64,000 nucleotides of DNA from assembly GCF_017562075.2 (NCBI RefSeq), contig NC_054084.1:20386389-20450388 (forward strand). Direction: 5' to 3'. The notes under the pieces are model-generated. The model was not told the DNA's origin and made no database searches. It saw only the letters and a list, made by a program, of their open reading frames with translations. Of the stretch, positions 1 to 13,035 are shown piece after piece; position 1 is the first letter of the stretch; every line of letters starts with the position of its first letter. Source of the stretch: Anopheles merus. Lineage: Eukaryota; Arthropoda; Insecta; Diptera; Culicidae. The translations under genes and the position numbers were made by a program.

Positions 1-938
1 GCCTCTTCTGGGGTACCCCAAGGCAGCGTACTTAGTCCCCTACTTTTCATACTGTTTATCAACGATTGTGTTAATGTTCTTCCTCCTGATGGTTGTTTGC
101 TTTACGCTGACGACATCAAAATTTTCCTACCAGTGACCTCGTTAACTGATTGTGCGCGTCTACAGGATTACATAGATTGTTTTAATGTTTGGTGTAACTC
201 TAACGGTCTTAGTCTGTCTCCGGATAAATGTTGTGTGATTTCATATGGCCGCTCGTCCAATAAGATCGAGCACGATTACGTTCTTTGTGACACTGTACTT
301 AACAGAGTTACTGTCACAAGGGACCTTGGAGTGTGGATCGACGAGAAACTCTCGTTCCAAGAACACATCGAAATCACCCTTAATAAGGCCAATAAAATGC
401 TCGGTCTCATTATTCGTATGTCCTCTGAGATCACTGATCCTATGTGTTTAAAGTCCCTGTACTGCTGTTGGGTCCGCCCGATACTTGAAAATGCGTCGGT
501 AGTTTGGTGGCCTGCCGGCCTAACACTGGTCGATAGGATCGAACGAATCCAGCGGAAATTCACTCGTGTCGCTATCCGTCGTTTTCTTGGACGATCGGAT
601 CGAATTCCTTCGTATCCTATCCGATGCCGTTTGCTCGAGCTAGAGACATTAAGAACGCGCATTTATCACATCCAGTCATATTTCATTGCCTGCCTCCTTT
701 CCAATGACTTGGATGTTCCCGCCCTCCTATCCTCGATTCCTATCTATGCCCCTCACGTCGTCTTCGTGACCGACCCCCGCTCCTTATTCCTTCCCGCCAA
801 ACTCGTCATGGCCAGAATGACCCTTTCTTGCGCGCTCTTTCTGCCTTCAACGATTCATATCTCCTATTCGACTTCAACGTCCCAGTTTCCCAATTCCGCT
901 CCCGTCTTCGTGAATCCTCATCCCTCATGTTTCCCTAG
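1..938 (+). pseudogene. reverse transcriptase C-terminal half, frameshifted
   Basis: Frame 1 is open from the first base and reads through the RT core. SGVPQGS (block 4 region) is at codons 3-9, and the catalytic YADD box follows at about 100-111. Next come the thumb-like LGVWIDEKLSFQEHI block (about 328-372) and a basic RIQRKFTR segment (about 544-567). Near 745-755, after SIPIYAP, the reading moves to frame 3, which gives the expected C-terminus (NDPF, AFN and FDFN blocks) and stops at TAG 936-938. Frame 1 continues only as nonsense to 945. The role was RNA-templated DNA synthesis at the insertion site. The single frameshift with an otherwise open frame suggests a fairly young dead copy. 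Confidence 0.88.
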
Positions 939-1012
939 ATTATAAGAACACATTTGTAAAACCCTAGAGGCCAACAAATTTAAATAAATAAATAATAAAT
1001 AATAAATAAACT
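1..1012 (+). mobile_element. 3' part of a non-LTR (LINE) retrotransposon, Jockey/I-like
   Basis: The window opens inside the reverse transcriptase of a non-LTR retrotransposon, and the copy continues to its 3' end. After the coding part come a short untranslated stretch and a tail of TAAA/TAA repeats (about 981-1012), which is how many target-primed retroelements end. Everything 5' of the SGVPQGS motif lies outside the window, so full length and 5' truncation cannot be judged. The frameshift in the coding part says the copy is dead. The clade is not certain: the C-terminal block resembles Jockey/I-group elements, but only part of the RT is present. No target-site duplication can be tested without the left flank. 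Confidence 0.9.
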
Positions 1013-2400
1013 CAGCACTAAATGGTGCAAACAGAAGAGAGAAAAAAACACAGTCACCCCAGCGCTAAACTTTAACTTTTGCTGCTATCATTACCCTAAC
1101 CTTACGGCTTTCTTAATCAAAGCAGTACTTAATCGTCGGAACGTGCTCATACGAACAGCTTGCCACGCTCTGTACTACCCTAACCTCATAGTGTAAGGGT
1201 CGTTTTCCCGCAAACCAAAAAAAAAAAACTGCATCTGGTGCAACTTTGCTGCGATCAGACGGTGCATTAGAATCTAAATTACCGCAAGAAAACTTTGCTC
1301 GCTTAAACGTCGTGGGCCCAGGTGGCCTTGGGCTAGGGTTCCGCACTAAACCCACCAGTGGGCCAGATTGTGCAGACACAGCGCAATGCTCGGGCGACGA
1401 CACAGCGCACTAGCACTCGTCGCTGAAAACGTGTCACCATGGTTATGCCCACAACCCCACACTTGAACGCACACCATCTGTGTGCGGGCGAAGCTGTGTA
1501 GAGTGTCGGGCAGATTGTTTGAACTCGGAAAAGGGTGTGTGTTGCGTAAGATTTTTTTTCTGCGCGCGCTTGCTCCACCCAAGCATACGAAGTCTTAAAG
1601 AAGTTCGGCAGCTCGAGCAAAACGGTTTGCCTTAAAGAAGAAGTGTAGCAAGTAAGGAATACAAAAAAACTTCAACAGCAAAAAATAAAAAAAAAATAAA
1701 GGCAAAAGTGGCACACACCATCCGGACCAACATACTCTGTTTCTCAACGTTTGGCCAACAGCCGGTTGACGAACAACCGAAAGCCGAAACGAATCAACAG
1801 GAGCCGATTCTAACTTGTGCGCTCTCGGTACAATTATCCCTTGCTTGCCATTGCAAATGTCGACAAATTTTTGGCTGAAAATAGACAAATTTACACTTGA
1901 GAGGGAAACGGAAACGGGATGAAAAAAAAACGAAACAAAACAAATCCAAACGGGGTACCCTAACAAGAAAAGTAAGTCTATTCACAGAAGGTACTCATTT
2001 CGGCTTTTCTGTTTGCAAAGGGGTTCAAAAGGAAAGCCAGCACAGTGTACAGCGCCCAGCTAGCGATGAACTGATGCGGAGAAAAGATGGAACAAACGAC
2101 CCCACTCACTCCCATTTAGTTGGGGCTCTTCTTTTCGGACAAACTTTAGTTCGCTTTTACTGCTTCAATGTTTTACTTTTTCGAGCTGCTATGTCAGGCT
2201 GTGTTGTTTTTTTTCTCCTGTGCTTTCTTTGGATTGTTTGGGAAACGGCTCTAGATGAAGATGCAGCGTTTGCTTTCATTGCAACACAATCACTTTATCG
2301 TATGCAATGTAGAGTGAGAATGCAGTGCGGACGATCCGAAGCAATCTTGTGTTTGAGTGCATTGGTGCTTTTGAACGCAACGTTGTAGTACAAGGCCTGT
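1013..2400. other. gene-free stretch
   Basis: Mixed-composition DNA with no supported gene. It holds an A-run at about 1217-1228, two similar TACCCTAACCT words at about 1092 and 1181, and several A- or T-runs. Overlapping open frames on both strands here have no domain, no signal peptide and no consistent coding texture, so they are not annotated. Confidence 0.5.
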
Positions 2401-4380
2401 TATCTATATTATTTTTTTAATCCAAAGCTGGATAGGTGGTGTGAGAGTCGTTGTCGCGTAGGGCAGCACCAAATAGCTTAACAATTTTTTTTATTTAAAA
2501 AAAATCCCTCAACAAATACTATCAACATGGATCAAATTTCTACCCCAAAACATGTTGATACTGTCACTCAAATACTTTTCATGATTTTTCAATAACTGTA
2601 AGCACAATGGAGACTTTAAAATGTTATTGTAATATGTTTTGCTCTAGTAATTCATGAAAATACCATTAATCTACTTCCCTGTATCATTAAAAACAAACCT
2701 AACAATATCGAGAGAGAGTATAATTCGCATTTGAAGTATTGTTTTATGATTTTAAGCAGGCTTGTAATGCTTTGTGATAGAAAAAAATAGGACAAGGAAG
2801 GAAGAAAGTTGGGCCGTAACATTAAGGCCTAAGTATGCTGTCAATCGTTGGTGTGTACCGTTACGCGTACTCCACCACTTGAGTTTGGTTTTGGTCGATG
2901 CATTCCAGTGCTCTCCAACGTATGCCGCAAAGCTATATCCCCGTCAAACGCCACCACGCTCTGGATACTGTCAGTAGTGTTGTGATCCATGTTCCTTCCA
3001 TTCGAAAAAAAGAAACGGGAATACTACTTCGCTTCACCTTTATTGGCTTTTTTTTTGTTTCATTCTGCAGTGCCGCTTTCACAAAATATACCTTTTCCAG
3101 GCCAGATCCCAAAAACATCAAAGGAAAACCAAATCGGTTGTACGGCCGCGGGTGGCTTCGAGTGCGCGAGAATGTTTGTGGCAGTATCACAGATCGCTTT
3201 TTACCGCTTCTTGGTCTGTGTGATCGCTATCTTTGTGTGTGTGTGTGTGTGTTGTGCTTGTGCAAAACCAACAGAGCGTAGCGGTACTCTACCATCCCAA
3301 CCCCCCAGCCAACAAACAAAACCGTACCATTTCCGTTCTACTTTTCGCTCACATTGCAATTCAATTGCTCGTTTGTGAATGTTTGCCTTACTTTCTCGCA
3401 TTCTTTTTTATTTTCTTTTTTGTCGGGGTAGGTTCAGCCCATCCATCGCACAAACCAGACCCTGTCTCTCGGCCGCCGCCTGGCTTAGATCAAGAGAGTA
3501 GCTGTGCGGATGGTATCATTTTTTTTTACTTTACTTTGCAAAAGGTGTTTTTTTTTTGTTCAATAGAAGCTTGCTTCATAAGAAACAGGCTTTGTGCGGT
3601 GTAGCATGATTTATGCAAATGTCGACACCGTTCACGTGCCTGAAATGTCGCACAAAATTGCTCCCGAATTGGGGCGGGGCAGACGAGAAGCGGCGGCACC
3701 ACGAGGCATTGAAGTGATGAACATAGATCAGCTTTGGACACACTGGATACAATTTTTATCGTTTGTGAATCATCAGCACAAACGGGCAGGAAATTGAATC
3801 TTCATTTGGAAGCCTCATTTCCATTCAAAAGGCACATAAAAAACCATTCAAACGCTTTGTAGCGCAAATTAAACATAAACAGATTGTGCTCATGAAATCG
3901 TCGTTAAAATATTCATGAAAATAATATGAAATGTGTTGTTAGAGTTTAAAGAATGTAAATTGTTGGTTTTGTGCAAAAAGCTAAGTAACAACCATCATGT
4001 AAACATAAAAATGGAATTGTTTTTTAGAAAGACCAGGCGTCTCCATTATATGCCGTTTTGAGAAATCTTAATTAAAGAAAATTATTCCTTTACCAGAACT
4101 TTACAGGTTGGCAGCTAAATTAAACTGTTTCAAATGCTTCTCTATAATGTACTAAAGTTGATGCAAAAGTATGCAATTTATGCTCATGTTATCAGTTTTT
4201 CGGTGAATGACAGCAAAGGCTATAATTTGTAATGCATCACGGGTATTAAACAACATTCAACCGCGTTTCTAAACAATCCCCACCTTAGTACAAATTGTGG
4301 TTGATCCTGTATGCATAAAAATCCCATGCCTCATTATCAGTACCATTCCACTATCCTTTGATCAAATTTATACGCATTCG
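2401..4380. other. gene-free stretch, partly AT-rich
   Basis: AT-rich blocks at about 2401-2780 and 3800-4300 flank a GC-richer part with T-runs. A GT microsatellite lies at about 3234-3251. I see no gene, RNA gene or transposon end. Confidence 0.5.
3234..3251. repeat. GT microsatellite
   Basis: Uninterrupted GT dinucleotide run of about nine units. Confidence 0.8.
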
Positions 4381-5930
4381 CGACTGTTGACAATGTAATT
4401 AATTTGCCCACGGAGGTGGAACAATTGCTCCCCACATCCATGGGTGGGTTGTCCGCGGGAAGCTTTCATCGCTCACAACGTCTAAATCAAAGCCCGCCCA
4501 GTGACACGTGCAAATAAATCAAGCATCGATTGACTGCTTCATGCCCACGACAGCGTGCCTGTGCATGTCACGGACGCGCACGGCAGCCTTGAAAACGCAC
4601 GAGTCATTGTATCGATAATGAATTTGTGCTTTAATCTTTCCTATCGTGAAAAAAGTATTACTCCCCGTCATCTCCTCAATGGGGGTAACCCATCAACTAT
4701 AACAAGCAATCGAACGTAAGCGTGCTGCGTACTTTACTGTATGTGTCACCAATACCGCTGTGCATCGTTCCATATCCCCGCCATATTCCTGGCCTAATTG
4801 GAGGTTTCCCACCACTACACCAGTAGTCTCGCACGCGCAAAGCCCATTTCGATGATGATGCTCATCGGGTAGGATGATTATGATGATGGAACGATATAAG
4901 GAGCACCGAAACGCAAAACGCGGGGCAACGCATTACGGTTGGCAGTATTTTCGTAATGTTGCTACAGTTCCCAGCACCAACCGGCCTTAGACACTAATCT
5001 AATGATTCCCAGTGCAATACCACTCTTTGTGGACCTTCTCCCGAGCTTTTCCAGCATCGCAAGCTCGGCTTAGCTCGTGTACTACATGCGCCTGGTTTGG
5101 AACACCATCGAAACACGAGTTGTGTTGGCAGGTAAAAGGGTCACAGATGCTCCGATCAACGATCGTCTGCCCGCTGCTGTTTACGCTTTTGGGGATCCCG
5201 CTGTAATCGTTTTACCTTTTCCGGGGGGCTCACCAGCAAAGGACAACACTGGCTGGTACGCCGGTTCGGTTTATCGATTGCGGTTTGGTAGAGAGCAGGA
5301 GCTGTACACATCGTGCCAAAGCTGTACAAGCTGTAAATGTTGCCAATCGTACAGATTGGGGAAGCCTCGCACAGCACTCTTCACACACACACCCACTACC
5401 CCTCAGCCCGGGCGAGCGCTACAACGATGTTCCTGTTCTCATAAACATCGATCCCATGTGTTCGTGTGCTTAATGCCTGACTGATGCGGCCGTGTATCCA
5501 CGTCCGGATGACGATGTTACTTGGTCCAAATATTAACCCAAGCCTGGTGTTGGGTGTGTGCGTAGGTATAGTATGCGTGTTGCTGGTTGGGGACGGGAAA
5601 CGTCTGCTCGTCTTCCGGTCGGTTCGTCACCAGCAGTTTGTCTGCTGACTGCATAATCCAATCCCACCCCCTGCTTGCTTTGCGCGAGCGTCGTAGGCTT
5701 ACCCGTCTTCCAGCCTCCCGCACGGAAGCACTTTGGCAGCCGAGCGTGGGAAAAGGCAAGATTGAAAATTTCCTGATGCGTAAAGTCTTTTACTTTTCAC
5801 TGTTCACATTCCAACTTGTTATCGCACTGGCTGGGGAGGGTTGTGGGGCTCTGTACCGGGTGTATCGAAAGCTAATGGATTCCTGGAACGCTCCCGAACA
5901 AGTGTGGAACAGCAGCAGTTTTGATGCGTG
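4381..5930. other. gene-free stretch with regulatory-looking words
   Basis: The left part (4381-4900) carries a CACGTG E-box near 4505, an ATCGATTGA word near 4526 and a perfect TATCGATA at 4610. A GATGAT-rich patch lies at about 4851-4888. The right part holds CA/GT words only. No supported gene. Confidence 0.4.
4610..4617. promoter_or_regulatory. DRE-like site
   Basis: Perfect palindrome TATCGATA, the core of the DREF-binding DNA-replication-related element known from Drosophila promoters. One site alone is weak evidence and no transcription unit is visible beside it. Confidence 0.25.
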
Positions 5931-8900
5931 AAATGAGAAATCGGTGATTGGTGCTGTCGAAATTGACATTTGAACTAAAAACTCTTCATACGACCTCACA
6001 AGATTGCTTAGTAAGTGTGACATTAATTTACAGAAAGGAACAAGTGACAAAACAGGATGAGGTGAAATAACATCCATGTTGAGACATTGCAAAGAAAGTC
6101 GTTCCTGTAACTTTGGGTCACAGTGTTTTGTAGTGGTAGACAAAATCTCTAATTTATTCTAAATTTCTATGAAATCCCTGACTTAAAGATATCGCAGCAT
6201 AATCCGTCATGAGTGCCTAAATATTCATTTTTATCCTATAATATAGTTTTTTATCTGTTTTTTTCCCCCGAATGTCTTAAAAGTCTCATTCTCTAGAATA
6301 AGATTATACAATTTATTGTATAGTTCAAATATTTGTCTGAAGATTATGTAGAAAAAAAAAACTCAAAAGGACTCTTTCTAATGTTTTGTGACGATTCTTT
6401 CTTAGCAAACAATGCTGTTGAAACTGTTGACACAATTACTCTCAACTTTCTCCTATCCGAACGGTACCGGTAAGTGGAAATGTAACTCTCACTTGCCGGA
6501 GCAGCTCATAGAACAAACATCGCAGCATCATTAGTTAATTGTTTGTTCATTAGTTTAGAGCGCAGAACGGGCGGCAGCGCGCCACACACAGCTGAATGTG
6601 TTCCGTCAAACGAGACCGCACGGTAGCTCCTTCAAGCAGCGCAACTTATTCAAATATACTGCTACTCCATCATATGCTTCACCGCACAGACAGACAGACA
6701 TCAAGCATCGATCGAACGCTTGCTTAAAACTCGTCTCACGTTTCGCGATATCAATATCCGGAAAGTTTTGGGTGTATTCTTCTGTCGATTTAGCAAACGG
6801 AGCATCTGCGGAGAAGGCTGCAAAGCTCCCGTCCCGGGACCCGCACTCTCCCGCGAATAATCTTATTTCGAGCCAGTCGTTCGAGAAATTCCGCGAACAC
6901 GGGTGCGCTTTTGATGCACGGTCCGTGCCTCGTTCGATCGCAAGCGAATGTTTAAAATCGTTCAATTTGAACTTTCTGGAAGTACGCAGACACACACACG
7001 GGTTGAAACGAATAGCTTGAACGTGGCCGGAGGGCGTTCAAAATCTGGCCATTGCAGTGATAGTGAAATCTAGCCGCCGCGCACAGCCGTGATGTATTTC
7101 TGAGCTCGTCGAGCATCTCTCCTCTTTCACACCCCACTGGACGCTTTCTGGTTAGCTTTTCACAGTAAACGATTGTTCACTCGAAAGCCGTATCAGATTA
7201 GGCGGATCATCTTGACTTCCGCTTTGGTGTGGCACTCAATATCCCTTCTTCCGGGGAAGCACTCGCCGGACCTCAAGGTTAATCGAACGGATATCAGTGT
7301 CGATTGGGCTTGCTTTCGGCACTTCCTTTGCTGGTTTCACTGTTTGCGTTTACTGCACATTTCGCATCTGAATTCCACTCCTGAAGGGAGTTAGGGGCCT
7401 TTGCTCAGTGCACAAACGGCAGTCAGCACGCATACCCGATGGCGATGCGGCAGCATTTTTTTTCCCCGTCAAGCGTGAACCATCCTCAAATCTCGCGCTC
7501 TGGAACGAGCTATTCAATTTCCAATCGGAACCGGATTGCAACCGGACCAAATCGAACCATCCTGTCCTGTCGTTTGAAGTGCGTTTGAAGCTCACTTCAT
7601 CACTCTCACGCGGGTTGTCCATCATCCGAAACCGGAGCGTCAAGTGTCTGCGGATGCGTTGACAGGCTCGTTGAACAGTGTGTTTGTGCGCTGCTGGGTG
7701 CGTTCAATTATTCACCGAGTGCGTCACCATGAGCGCGTGTGTAGATCATGCGTGTGCTGCCTCGGTTAGTAAATCGTGCTCGCAAACTGCAGCATGCAAC
7801 GCGCACGGGTCGACCGACCGTAACGTATATTGCTACCAGCAAACTGCTGCTAATTGAATGTATGGACTCGTCTTGCCCGTGTCGTGCGGCACGGATATTG
7901 AATTCGCGCGTGTATGATGCGTGTGCGATTTATCATGCTGCACGAGAGGAAAATTAAATTTTCCCTTCGCCAATCTAGCAAAACCCGTTGTTGTTTCTGC
8001 TGCTGCTGCTACTGTTCGCCACACTTGAGCGTTCGGGCAGGCGCAAAAACTAATTAAGATATCGCACAAAAGAGACGCGCGCGTGTGTGTGTGTCTGTAT
8101 GCTGTGTTGTTGCGTAGCAACAAATTGCTCTCACATAAATACTTGCGTGGCTCGAAGCCGCTGAAGAGGCTGCCGGTGATGGCATTGATGGAAAAGTCAA
8201 TAAATAAATGTGCTCCATGTCAGTGTGTTAGTGCCCACGGGCGCGCACCCATCAACAATCAACTCAAGCCAGCATCCGTAGCGATGGGGAGACACAGCCT
8301 GGTGTAGCATTGTTTGTGTGTGTGTGTGTGTGCGGTTTGGAATTTCATTAGATAACACGGGCACGGGTTGTTTGCTGGTGAGGGATTTTTTTTTGGTCTG
8401 CGGGCTGGTACGAGCAGCAAAAATGTAATTTTCATTGGAATTTCTAGGGAATGAGCCTTATAATGGAACGGGCAGGCGGCAAGTACTGCTTCGCTTCGCT
8501 GAAAAATGTCCCCCTGCAACAGGAATGCTTTCATTAGGTTTGTCGGAAATTAAGGTCATTATTCTGGGCGTAGTTGAGTGGGTTCATTCGACTAATATGC
8601 TTTTTACTGTCGTGTAAAAATAATAAAATTTCCCTCACTGCTTGCTTTGCTGTGGTACACAGATTGCATCGTTTTTGAGAGTCTATCATCATTTCATGAC
8701 ACACTCAGATGATTAGGGAAAGAACAAATTAGACAAATTTCACCCAAAAACGTTCCCGGTCGCCACTTAAATGGCTGAATTGTACCGAATTTCGAGTTTA
8801 TTTTAGACACACTAAGGGTCAAGGCATGATGCTGTTTTATGTGTTTAAAACCCATTACTGCATGGGAGCTAGGACCGTGACACACAAAACTCACCATGAC

Positions 8901-11900
8901 TACAAATTGCAATGCAATTTATTGCACAAAAGGTAACCACCACCACCGTAAGGCACTCTTGGCTCGTCAGTCACGTCCAGCAACGGGCTACAGTAAATTT
9001 TGCAACACAGCGAACAATAAAATGCATCTGCAGTGCAACACCGTCGAGTGCTCTCCGGGAGTCTCGCTGCAGCCGGCCGTAGGGTTTGAGTGTGTCTATG
9101 TGTGAAACAGGTGACAGACACACCCACACAAAGGCTCGTTACACAACTTTTACGGCGGTGGCTATAAATGTGACCAGTACGGGTCTGCTCAAGGTGGCCA
9201 AGATGATGTTGCTTGAGTCACGGAGTCGGCAAGAGCGATGAAACTGAAGCAAAACGGGGTGGGGGAAGAAAACTTTTTGCCCCCAAAACTAGCCAAAAGG
9301 AGCTATTTCTTGGCATTTTCGGTTGGCTGGGGCCAAGCTAGTCGCAACCGGGCTTAGTAACCAGCTGTCCAGAAGCTGTTTATCACCAATTTATTTCGGA
9401 ACTTTTTCGTCTCGCCATGCTTTCCTCCCGGTGAAAAACGCCCCCGTACTACCGAGGTTGGATCGGTGTGAAAATGTCTCGCTCCGTGGTCGTTATAATT
9501 TGTTTTCCCCACCCGTCCTGTCAGCATGGAGCGCTGCTGCCTGGACTTATCAATCGATCGGGTTTTGCGGGTTTTATTCGCCTGTGAGTGGTCCGGCAAA
9601 GGTCATTTCGGAACGGAGCGTTCTTTCCAATGGTGTGTTATTACGTACCATTCGGTTGTGCCTGGACGACTTGTGTTGTGAAAAAAAAAAAAACGGTGAG
9701 AAATTACACGGCTAGTTTCAGCGACCATATCACCACGATAGTAGTGTGTCCCGTGTCATGTGTATTTTTTTTTTGTTTCTATCGCCTTTCGATTCGCCTT
9801 GCCATGTCTTTTACCTTTCCCACTCGTACCGCTTTGTGGTCGTTGTCTAACACACTCACATGGCACCTATATTATATCGAGTGACCTATTTTGGGTGGAA
9901 AAAAGGCCAGAGATCCCACAAAAAAATAATAGACCAACTAGCAACGAAAGCTCTTCATCGGCGTTGGAAGGCTACTAGGAGTAGCCAGTAGACGGGACGA
10001 CGACACACGTAGGCACGAGAGCCCAATCATGCTTTCAAATCCATTCCAAACCACCCTACACGAAGGGTGCAAAACCCCCCTCCCTTTACGAATCGTCCCC
10101 GGGTTTTATGGCCATCCAAATATTGCCTTCTTTATGGCTTAATTTTATGTTGCAAGCCGGACCGACCGGACGCCGGTGTAAAATGTGTGTGTTTTTCTCG
10201 TCTCGTTTCGCACTTTGAAGTCTCGACGGGTGGTGTGGATGTGTTCAAGGCACAGGGGTGGATTGTTTGTACGCAAGGAGCGGTGGTTTCCACTTTTTGG
10301 ACCCAACCAAATCCCAACCAGACCCTCCACTCCTTCTCCACGAAATCAGTTCCAGTTCTGGAACAGCGGAACAGCGAATTGTTTGTTGACTTCTGCCCTC
10401 GGGGAGGTTTGTTTTGCTTTGAAGTCATGTCTGCACAACATTCCTTGATCATGAGAAGGTAGACACTTCAGACACACACACACCTATATACACAACACTG
10501 GCGTTTCCAGTGCTCGTGAGAGGGCCTTGCGTTTTGGGGGCAATTTTGGCACCGACAGCCGCTTTGACACTGACAACAATAAAACGCTTCCCGGGTTGGC
10601 CGACAAGTTGTCCAACAGGTGGTATGCTGTGGTGGCCGTGTGCGTGATACGGGCTAAAGCTAAACGTCAGCAACAAACAGTGCAGAGAGTGTTTAGCAGC
10701 AAACTGGCTGGGCTGGCTGGATGTAACACACAGTTGCTGCAGGGCACATCAGAAAAGCAATCAATTTTAATATCCATATCAGGACCTGGTAGTGTCACTA
10801 ATTACCGCTATCTCAATTATTGCTTGTACGCTACACAAAGCGAACGTTACGACTGATGCAAATTGATCCTTGGACTTTCCACCGGAGGCGATGGCATACA
10901 AGATGTACCATTTCTCTGCCCATCATTCAAGCACAAGCGTATCATCCTGCAATGTCTGGCTTTGCACATTCTCAACTCCCGCCCCAGTCGGTGAAAGTCT
11001 TCTACCCAGGCAACCTGTCCGGCCACCTGGCTCTGGCAACGCATTGTCGTCAAATAATCGTCACCTTTTGTGACATAAATAAATTAAATCGATTACTGTC
11101 CCCTGGGGCGCACGGGCGCGGAAGCCTGCCAGCGCCGGGCATACGGTGTTGTCACCCACTCATATTCCCCCGTGTGTGTCTATTTTCCCCAATGTGCTGG
11201 ACTGGTACGTACGTATGGGGAAGCAATTTAATTAAACCCGTTTGATTGTCGACTCTACGTCCTCTTCTACCCTACGCCAACAGTATGTGTTCCTGTGTGT
11301 GATTATGTGCCTAGACAGCTGGCGATGTGGATGCGTTCGGTTGACAGCTGGAAAACCCATGGTCATCTTTTATCACCATCAGAAGACATCAAAAATCAAT
11401 ACTAATCAAGTGAGGCAGAAAACGCTACCACTCGGCACCGGTGTTTGGCCTTCGGTGTACGACTCCGCACGGCACGGTGGGGAGTTCGGTACGTTAGGTC
11501 CAGCAGAGTGCGACAGTACGGGCAAAAGCCTTGAGGGCCATGTTACCAGCGATACGTACAGCAGTTGGAGCGCCAGCCCGATGGGTACGAAATCCTCTCA
11601 ACCCCATCAACAATCTGCAGTTGTTGTCGGATTCAACCAACCAATCGATCTGTGTGTAGTTCACCACCGTCCATCCTGCCAGGCTGCTCGGCAACGGCTT
11701 TCTGTGGCTTTTGGTAGGAAAATTCTAGCACGCCACAGTTGGTACAGCATTCCTTTGCCCCGATGTGTTGATGGTGCAGTGTAGCAATGGCACAGCACAC
11801 GGAGCCCAAGATGAACACAAACCAACGCTGACTGCTGTGCGGGCGTTTGCATCATTGAGTATAGTGGCGGCCCGACAACAAGAAAGCAGCCCGCAGGGCG

Positions 11901-12879
11901 CTTCGTGTGCGCTGCAAGACTTGCACGGGGCCTGCGATGCAGCAACGGTTCATTGCAGATGTGGCATCCGAAGCCGTTGTACTTCTTCGAAAGGTGGTTT
12001 TTGTGGGGCGCTGCGGTTGAGGAACCCGCCGGGGGTTGATTTATCGTACCGGGATATTGTGATGAAGCCGTTCACTGTGTGTACCACCACACCAAGAGCA
12101 AGCAATCGCCTTTTTCCGGAATCCAAACAAATATCCTGAAGTCCCACGCAGACGGAATGAGGCACAGCATTCCCCATTTTGCCATTTCGCCAACCGGTCG
12201 GGCGTAAAACACGGCCCGACTACAAGCAAACGGATTGATTTGTGGATGAACTGTGTGTAGTAGCTGTAGTCGCCGTGGTGCGCTCCCGACCCGACATCCA
12301 AAAGGGAGCACGCCTTGGGAGGGAAGCTCGGGAACGGATCAAATTACGAGACTTTCTGTACCATTACTCTAATCGCAGCAGTGCCTTTAATCGACAAACA
12401 TTCTCGAAGGGGACGGGGGTTGTCCGGGGCCCGGAATCGTGGCAGCCAACAGGCGCAGGGAAGATACAGCGCTTTACGGATGTGTTACACGGGCCCGGTC
12501 GTCCCCGGCCGTTCACGAACAAATGTCCACCCGCATCAGGAAAATAGCTCGTGAACGTTCAGCACACGGTCGGTCGGTGTGATTAGTAAGACGATAAGGC
12601 TGATCGGATCGGGTACAGGGCCACGCACAGCGGGAGCGTGCAGAAGCTAATAAATAAATGATTTATACGATATTCAGTCGCCACGGTTGGATCATAAATC
12701 GGGATCGAGCGGAATCGGTATCGATCGTAGGCATCCCCAGCGCGCGTTGTGTGGTTCTGGTTTCGGGGCTGCCAATAATGCTAACCAAGCAACCACTTGA
12801 GAATTCATCCCATTCATGGAGACCATCGCTGCCACCATCCGGTGATACAATCATTAGTAGCAGGTGCATCCGCCTGGGC
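5931..12879. other. long gene-free stretch
   Basis: After an AT-rich block (about 5940-6540) the DNA is GC-richer and rich in CA/GT words, with short GT runs near 8085 and 8315 and an A-run near 9681. The segment 6560-8100 has the texture of promoter or untranslated leader DNA, but I cannot find a start codon leading into a recognisable protein. The block 11400-12550 has long overlapping frames on both strands with no family resemblance. Splice-based exons shorter than about 50 codons could be hidden here. Confidence 0.4.
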
Positions 12880-12884
12880 TGGGT

Positions 12885-13035
12885 GGAATAAACATTATTA
12901 TTAGTTTATTAGTGAATTAGATAATGATGCATGTATATTTATAGCGAGTCGTAGGGCGGCAGCATCCGCAGCCGGAACATGTTTAATCCCTACCAATCGT
13001 AAATGGTTTTCATTATTTATGGATTCGTTCCAGTT
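12885..13035. promoter_or_regulatory. homeodomain-site-rich AT block
   Basis: A run of TTATTAG, GAATTAG, GATAATGAT and ATTTATGG words sits between GC-rich flanks. Such words are bound by homeodomain and Caudal/Abd-B-type factors. The look is that of a conserved developmental enhancer, but conservation cannot be seen from one genome. Confidence 0.25.

Noticed and set aside
11242..12301. Cluster of long open frames on both strands, including a CHIC...H motif on the minus strand that hints at a zinc finger
   Set aside because: The spacing to the next histidines does not fit C2H2, the frames contradict each other and no start, signal or neighbouring exon supports a gene.
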